Shown here: in pieces, positions 57,019-64,000 of the stretch
How positions within the stretch are numbered: the stretch's first letter is position 1
Layout: each line of letters begins with the position of its first letter
Assembly (NCBI RefSeq): GCF_000346465.2
Contig: NC_034012.1
Location: forward strand, 5,764,084 to 5,828,083
Direction of reading: 5' to 3'
DNA: 64,000 nt
From: Prunus persica
Lineage: Eukaryota; Streptophyta; Magnoliopsida; Rosales; Rosaceae
Notes under the pieces: model-generated
The model's database searches: none
What the model was told of the DNA's origin: nothing
What the model saw: only the letters and a program-made list of their open reading frames with translations
Made by a program: the position numbers and the translations under genes

Positions 57019-57922
57019 TTTTATACTATTACTTGTATTCAAAAAACTTCGTAAGAAATCTGAAAAGAGGGCAAGCCCAAAACTTCAAAATGCCCAAAAG
57101 AAAGAAAGATAAGCATCGCGGATAAACAAACAAGCCCACAGAGTGTAGGCAGGTAGTTGGAATTTTTTTTACAGCAGAATTACATGGATTTTTTTTAATT
57201 GACTCTTCATTTACAGTAGAATTGCATTACAATGATCTGAAAAATGCAGGCTAATGAAGTTTAATTCAGTGAAAAATAATCTTTACTTATCGACCAATGG
57301 TATCAAGTTTGAACACCTATGTGAAACCACTTTCTCTAATAATTTAAAAGAAAAATTATTGCTTGTATTCAAATAAATAAATAAATAACAAGATAGGACG
57401 ATTTCTTTGGTAAAAAACTATTTATTATTAAGAAAAATATTTCACCGTCACTTGAAAATCACTGTTTCTCTTTCTTATGAATTAAAAAAATCATTAAATT
57501 ATTAGTAAATTTAGGTTTTACCCATAAAAAAACTTTCACTTTTGAAAAAAGTCAAAACTTTTTCAAAAAAGACAGAATAACCTCTCAACTTTCAAACCAA
57601 AGACATGCAAATGTAAAGGATTTCTTAGGAAATTAAAAAATAAATAAGGGTAATTTTGTCCATTTTTGCTTCTTTTAAAAATTTTCTCTCTCCTTTGGGT
57701 TTTTCCAAAGTCCCCCTAAATTATTACACTAACTTTTAATTAGCAAGTGAATAAAATAAGATCAAGAGTGAACAGACAGAAAACAAATGAAATAAGTTGG
57801 TGTCTGATATTTACTCGTCCAACGATTTTGCCATCTCTCTGTCGCTCTCATATGCTTCAATTGTTGAAGCCTCAAGCCAGTAGAGGGCAAAGGCAAACGC
57901 AGAGCCCAAACGTAAGTCGAAA
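57019..57922. other. Intergenic region and promoter side of EXO84C
   Basis: Up to about 57430 it is the duplicated 3' flank of the channel cluster. The rest is AT-rich. The last 150 bp become GC-richer and are the likely 5' UTR of the exocyst gene; I see no strong TATA box. Confidence 0.5.
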
Positions 57923-60900
57923 ATGGAGAGCAGCGAAGAAGACGACGACTTCCCATCAATTGAGAGCATCACTCCCCAGTCTAAAGTTGACTCTCTTTAC
58001 CAATCCCACACTGAAAAGGTTTCTTCTTCCTCCCCCCATAACCCTCTATTCGGCTCACGAGAAATTGTTTGAAATCAATAAAGGAAAATGCTTTTTTTTA
58101 TTTTTTTTATTTTTTATTTTTATTTTTTATATCTCCCACATTTATTGTTCATGGAAGATTTAACATTTGGCTTTCACATTTTTTTTTGGCGATCAATTTT
58201 TTTGGACCTCAGCTCCTAGCTCTTTGAGGAGTTTGAGGATTGCCCATTTCAAATTAATCAATAATGTTGAGTTCTTAGCTGAATTTGTTTCTTGTTGTTC
58301 TGGGCTTAAGTACAATTTGAGGGGACAATTGTATTTGCCATCTGGGTGATGTCTATTTCATGTTATACTTGTGTATATAGCGAATAAGCAGGCGTTTCAT
58401 ACTTAAGAACATGTAATAAATGCATTCCGTTTTCTGTAAGCTTGTTTGGGTAACAATATATGGACTTTGCCGCAATTGGGACAGTGAGTTGCTGTCTGAG
58501 GTTGGAAGCTGCAAGTATTTATTTGCTATAGTTATTCTTTTAAGTGTTGCTAGTGATGCTTCTGTTGTATTGTTTCAATAAGCAGTTGTTATCATTGTTG
58601 TTATTGTTGTTGTCACGCCTATAACATATACATATATTATGAATGCAGGGAATTAGAAAGCTATGTTGTGAGCTGTTAGATTTAAAGGATGCAGTGGAGA
58701 ACTTATGTGGAAATATGCGATCAAAGTACTTGGCTTTTTTGAGGTAATTTAATGACGCTGAATGATTTGTATGCCTGTTTAACAATAAAACAATCATTAA
58801 CTATATATGTGAAAAGAAAACAAAAAATTTACAAAGTCGTTCATGTACGAAGTCCGCAAGTTTGAAATAATTGATGTTTACTATCAACTTTTTGAGCTTG
58901 TGGGCATAGGGAAAGAAAAATACAGGAAAAATCTTTAAGGAACAAAGATTTCCACATGAAAATTTCTCTGTATGTAACAACATATACACGACAATAATGT
59001 CGGTCAGTGATCCTATATACAATAAGTTAGCCTAGTTACAGAGTTTTAGGCTATCTTATTTAAAAAGAGAGAAGGGGTCCAGAATTTTAGGCTCATATCG
59101 GGTTCAACTCAAATCAAGGGCTTCTTATGCGCAGAAATTTGCTATTATGAAGAGTTTTATGGGTGACCTGATGAGAATTTCAAAAAGACTAAAGCAGTAA
59201 TAAAATTATTATCTTCTGAGTTTTATGTAATCTTATAATTATGTGACTGGACCAACCAAATTGATAACTTGAAGCAATGGGGTCACGAAGGTGATGTGGA
59301 AACTCAAATGTTAGATTTATAACTCGAAACCTAAAAAATATATTACAATATGGCATTGAAAAAGTTTATTCAGAATGATAAAACAGTGTCAAATCCATTT
59401 TGCAGCCATGCAACTCAAATTTTCCATGGCATGATTCTTGGGCAGGGGAATGCTAGGATAGCTAAACTTCTCAGAGAGCATAGTTTAATTTAACAGGAAA
59501 TATGTGTGTGGTTAATATCAACTCAACATACATCCCAACCTTTTTCCTCTTTGAGGATTGTATGTCACGTGTGTGGGGTTGTCCAACGTTAAAGGGTTTT
59601 AAATGACTGCCCCTAGTCTCCCACCTCACTTTTCTTGGGAAAAGACGTTGGAACCCCAGAAAGGCATGGACCATTCTTACTCACCTTCATATTTTCATTA
59701 CTTAGAACTTTTGATCCTTGATATCCACTGCATCCTTTAAATCTCTAAATCCTCTATTTCAAGAACATATTTTGAGGTCTGTCTGGGCTTGCCTTTCAAA
59801 ACACTGAAACATGGTCACAAAATGGCCCAAAGTTGTTTTCTTTCTTAGCTGTACATTGCTTTGATTTTCATTCAATTTAATACGTTCATTAATCCTGTCT
59901 ATCCATGCATGCGTGATCCGATCTTAATGCTAATTGCAGAATATCTGAAGAGGCTGTAGAAATGGAACATGAGTTGGTTGAGCTCCGAAAGCATATTTCA
60001 GCTCAAGGGATTCTTGTGCAGGATTTGATGACTGGTGTATGCCATCAATTGGAAGAATGGAATCAATCTACTACTGAAGTCCAGCCAGACCCTGAGATTG
60101 GTGAACTTCAGGATCCCTTGCCAATTGAGACAGATGATCACAAGATAGTTTTGGAGAAAATTGATGTTCTCTTAGCTGAGCATAAAGTAGAAGAAGCATT
60201 AGAGGCTTTAGATTCTGAAGAGAGAAACTCTCCAGAACTGAAAAGCTCTGGAGATACTTCATCAACTGAAGGATCCTCATACAGATCTGCTTTCTTGAAA
60301 AGAAAAGCAGTGCTTGAAGGTCAGCTAGTTGAGGTTACTGGACAACCTTTTGTTAGTTTTCCTGAGTTGAAGAAGGCCTTAAGTGGGTTAATAAAGATTG
60401 GAAAAGGTCCTTTGGCACATCAGTTACTGCTGAAATTTTATGGGTCCCGTCTTGAGAAGAGCATTGAAGCTCTTTCTCCTTCTTGTTCTGTCTGTCCAAA
60501 GACATATCCAGCAACTTTGTCTAAGCTCGTATTTTCTGCAATCTCACTTGCAACGATGAAGTCTGGTTCAATATTTGGTGATAATCCTGTTTATACAAAC
60601 AGAGTTGTTCAGTGGGCAGAGTGGGAAATTGAATACTTTGTACGGTTAGTGAAAGAGAATGCACCATCTTCTGGTACAGTTTCTGCCTTACGTGCAGCTA
60701 GCGTTTGTGTTCAGGCTAGTCTCAATTACTCTTTGATGCTGGAACGGCAAGGCCTGAAACTGTCAAAATTGATTTTGGTGCTGTTGTGGCCTTTCATTGA
60801 AGAAGTTTTAGAATTGAACTTTAGACGGGCCAGAAAACTTGTCCTTGATTTGGTAGAAGCTGATGAGTGCATGTCATTTTCACCTCGCTTTGCAGCTCCA

Positions 60901-63301
60901 TTGTCTGCATTCACAATATCATCAGATCGTATGCTCGCTGATAGTGGGATAAGATTTATGTGCATTGTTGAAGTAAGTTAGTCTTGTACTAATCTTTCTA
61001 CAAATAATTTTTAAATTCATCTCTTTGTACTGATACAAGCAATTCAAATAGGCTGGTCTTGGTAGGTATTTTGAAGATTGAACTTGAGGAATTAAGATGA
61101 TGGAAAATTTTCAGACATAATGACATTAAAAAAAAAAAAAAAAAAAAGAGTTCTTATGAACAAAGAAAATGGTATAAAATACTTTAAAATTATATTGAGT
61201 TGATTTAACAGTTGTTCCAAATTACTCTTGAGAAGGGAACATTTTAAAATGCTCCAAATTATTCTTCTGTATTTTTGGGAAAGGTCACTCTTCCACTCAA
61301 CAGGACTTTCACGAGGTTTATGTTAAATTAAATGCAATTTTACATGCATATACTCGAGTACCTATGTACTTTACTAAGTATGCAGGTACCATCTACAGCT
61401 GGTGTGTGTATCTCCATGTGGGGGCACATCTGATATGTGTGTCAACATAATTATAATGAATGTACAATTTGGTTTTGCAGTATACTTTTCTTAGTGTCTC
61501 TGTACATATGAGCGTGAATCGGTTTTGGTCAGTAGTAATGTCAAGTTCATTGATGCATTACTAATTTGTTAGTAATGACTCAACAATCAGTCATAATGTT
61601 ATGTTGATTTCACAGGATATATTGGAACAGTTGACCCCTTTGACCATTTTGCATTTTGGGGGAAACATATTGAGTAGGATCAGTCAACTTTTTGATAAAT
61701 ACATGGATGCTTTAATTAAAGCCCTACCAGGACCATCTGATGATGACAATCTGACAGAGCTGAAGGAGTTTGTATCCTTTAGAGCTGAAACAGATTCAGA
61801 ACAGCTTGCCATTTTGGGAGTTGCTTTTACCATTTTGGAAGAACTACTGCCGAATGCTGTAATGAACCTTTGGAAGCAGCAGAGTGAAAGTGGGGAACCA
61901 AAAAGTGGATCTGCTGAAAATGTCACACCTATTCCAAGCACTTCTACAGAGTTAAAGGATTGGAGGCGCCATCTTCAGCATTCATTTGACAAGCTACGAG
62001 ACCATTTTTGTCGGCAATATGTCTTGAGCTTCATTTATTCCAGAGAAGGAAAAACACGATTGGATGCACAAATATATTTAAATGGGGATGGGGACGATCT
62101 CTATGGGGGCTCTACCCCTTTGCCTTCCCTTCCATTTCAGGTGTTGTTTCTTACTTTAATGCGCTCTACATATACATGGGTTTCTTTGTGATAATATTTT
62201 TCTTTAGCTTTGCTTATCTGTGTAAACATTATTACCCTATGGTATTCTGAATATTTTAAACCTCTCCCATTCTCTCTTAAATTATTTTATTTCTATATTT
62301 CCAAATTTCGCTTTGTCGTGGCCTATTTACCTTGGGTTGTTTGGCTGTTGGGATGCACCGTGTAAGAGCAGCTATAACAAATATTTGTGGGTGGGGTCAT
62401 GCTTCTTGTAGTCATTAACTATAATTTGTTTCTAGTGGCACATTTCGTCAGATCAACATCAAAGAAAAAAGTTTGTGGAATGTATCATCTAATCTATTTA
62501 GTGGGTTCCGTTATTATAACTGTTAGAAAGTTGAGTTTGTTATCCTGAAAGCACTGTATTCTGCTCAAGTGATCATTATCTTGCATTCAGCCATAGGACT
62601 TTATATGCATATTGCTGTATATCTTTTGGTATAAGTTATGAGACTTTGTCCTGGTATTGCAGGCATTATTTGCGAAGCTGCAGCAATTAGCAATTGTGGC
62701 TGGAGATGTGTTACTTGGAAAAGATAAAATACAGAAAATTTTGCTTGCTAGGTTAACAGAGACAGTTGTAATGTGGTTGTCTGATGAACAAGAGTTTTGG
62801 GGTGTGTTCGAGGATGATACAGGCCCTCTTCAGCCACTTGGGTTACAGCAGGTACTTACATGCTTCCATACTGTCCATTTTTTGGTTGTTCTTTTTGAAA
62901 AATAATAGGACCAGATATCATTATTTCACTCTTTTTCATATCGGGAAAAGTGTTAATATGGGATCCTTAGTTGATGATGGATTTTCATGGTTCAACATAG
63001 GACTGAAACCATGAAAAAGTTACTAAGTGGAAAAATTGCTATGGGAAAATACCACAGAATTTGTGAGCCCAGATAAGAGTCATAGAAATAGAATAAGTTT
63101 GCAAGCCACAAGCCACTAATCTCGTATCTTTTTGACTGGGTTGGTGGCAGATGGCTGTGTCTTTAGACCCCTTGACATGATAGGTCATTGCTTCATCTCT
63201 TCTAAAACAATCTTGGTTGAGAAACTGTAACAGATTGAAGTTTTATGCTGGGTGGACCCTGGAGTCTGGCAAGTGCTGCCAGCCAGAGTCCTGGGTTGAA
63301 T

Positions 63302-63400
<99 letters not shown>

Positions 63401-63911
63401 TAACTCACAATCAACTATGTTTGTTACAGTTAATTCTTGATATGCACTTCACTGTTGAAATTGCACGTTTTGCGGGTTACCCATCAAGGCATGTCCACCA
63501 GATTGCATCAGCCATAATTGCTCGTGCTATCAGGGCCTTTTCTGCTAGAGGCATAGAAGTGCAAAGGTAAGTTGTTTGCATGTCTTCCCATTTTTGGTTC
63601 TTTCTCCCTTGGACCTCTATTTTGAAAGTTTCAACCCAAAGCTAAAATTCTTCTGTTTTATTAGTGCGCTCCCTGAGGATGAATGGTTTGTTGAAACTGC
63701 GAAGTCAGCAATAAACAAACTACTTTTAGGAACAGAGGGGTCAGAGGTGTCAGAAATTGATGAAGATAACATCATCCCTCATGATCACATCGTGTTGGAT
63801 TCAGATGATTCCGTCTCTTCCCTCTCATCTGTAGAGTCTACCGACTCTTTTGCTTCTGCAAGTATGGGTGAACTTGATAGTCCAAGGCATTTCGATGATT
63901 CAGAGGGTTGA
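57923..63911 (+). CDS. EXO84C: Exocyst complex component EXO84C
   Basis: Seven exons, 57923-58018, 58649-58743, 59940-60972, 61616-62140, 62663-62851, 63430-63566 and 63665-63911, total 2322 nt and encode about 773 residues. All borders are GT-AG with fitting phases. The start [15 protein letters not shown] is acidic, as in plant EXO84C. The N-terminal part ([17 protein letters not shown], then [15 protein letters not shown], about residues 35-95) is the helical Vps51/COG-like segment. The long third exon holds the middle helical-bundle region, and the tail is Ser/Asp-rich. EXO84 is one of eight exocyst subunits that tether secretory vesicles to the plasma membrane. Plants have three EXO84 subfamilies; I choose C from remembered wording, so the subfamily is less certain than the family. 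No damage is visible. Confidence 0.9.
63303..63396. repeat. Compound (CT)n(CA)n microsatellite
   Basis: About 57 bp of CT followed by about 37 bp of CA lies in intron 5 of EXO84C, roughly 35 bp before the exon 6 acceptor. The CT run makes an unusually long pyrimidine tract there. Confidence 0.95.
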
Positions 63912-64000
63912 AATTGTTTTTTCCTGGGCATAAAAAGAAAAAGAAAAAAGACAGGGTTCGGTTTTGTAGTAGTAAGTATGTTGACCACTATTCTTGAACA

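Noticed and set aside
57747..58163. 138-codon ORF overlapping EXO84C exon 1
   Set aside because: Different frame from the clear exon that starts at 57923 and runs into an intron.

Overview
This window is plant nuclear DNA from a dicot. The genes have many introns with GT-AG borders, the spacers are AT-rich, and there are several layers of nested plant transposons plus CT, CA and TA microsatellites. The mix of CACTA, Copia, TRIM and clustered channel genes would suit a Rosaceae tree, but that is only a guess. I ran no searches; all exon models were traced by reading splice sites, phase and open frame by eye.

Positions 1-8877 hold the right-hand part of a CACTA (En/Spm) DNA transposon. It carries a spliced Ulp1-type (C48) cysteine protease gene, cut by the window edge, and an apparently intact TNP2 transposase gene (4166-7516). 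Arrays of ACGACG/CGTCGT sub-terminal repeats fill the space around them and even the protease introns. The 3' terminal inverted repeat lies at 8861-8877. A near-perfect 40-bp inverted repeat (3491-3600) sits upstream of the transposase.

Positions 9023-56292 are a tandem cluster of cyclic nucleotide-gated ion channel (CNGC) genes and pseudogenes, all on the + strand. They form two copies of a two-gene unit. Unit 1 is pseudogene A (9023-10925) plus gene B (13156-25441). Unit 2 is pseudogene D (26173-34684) plus gene C (38147-54534). A last CNBD fragment, E, lies at 56073-56292. Genes B and C have no in-frame stop in the exons I traced and have three unusual traits. Their N-terminus is built from 54-57-nt phase-compatible micro-exons that each encode one 18-19-residue hydrophobic repeat (four in B, two in C). 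The pore filter reads G-T-[ND]-[LM]. The proteins end just after the CNBD, without an IQ domain. Gene B is followed by two further in-phase C-linker/CNBD modules, so a channel with three CNBDs may be encoded.

The introns and spacers of the cluster are packed with insertions: a 6.4-kb non-autonomous Copia-type element with an antisense coiled-coil ORF (26761-33150); a 5-kb decayed Copia (41120-46101) nested in a MULE-like element (40143-47060); a Pack-MULE-like element with a perfect 9-bp target-site duplication (39439-40015); a gag-protease-only LTR element (48754-51791); a TRIM (34222-34517); tRNA-derived SINE-like repeats; MITEs; and scattered Copia gag and RNase H fragments.

The right end holds a complete seven-exon housekeeping gene for exocyst subunit EXO84C (57923-63911). 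It is unrelated to the channel cluster and has a long CT/CA microsatellite in its fifth intron.
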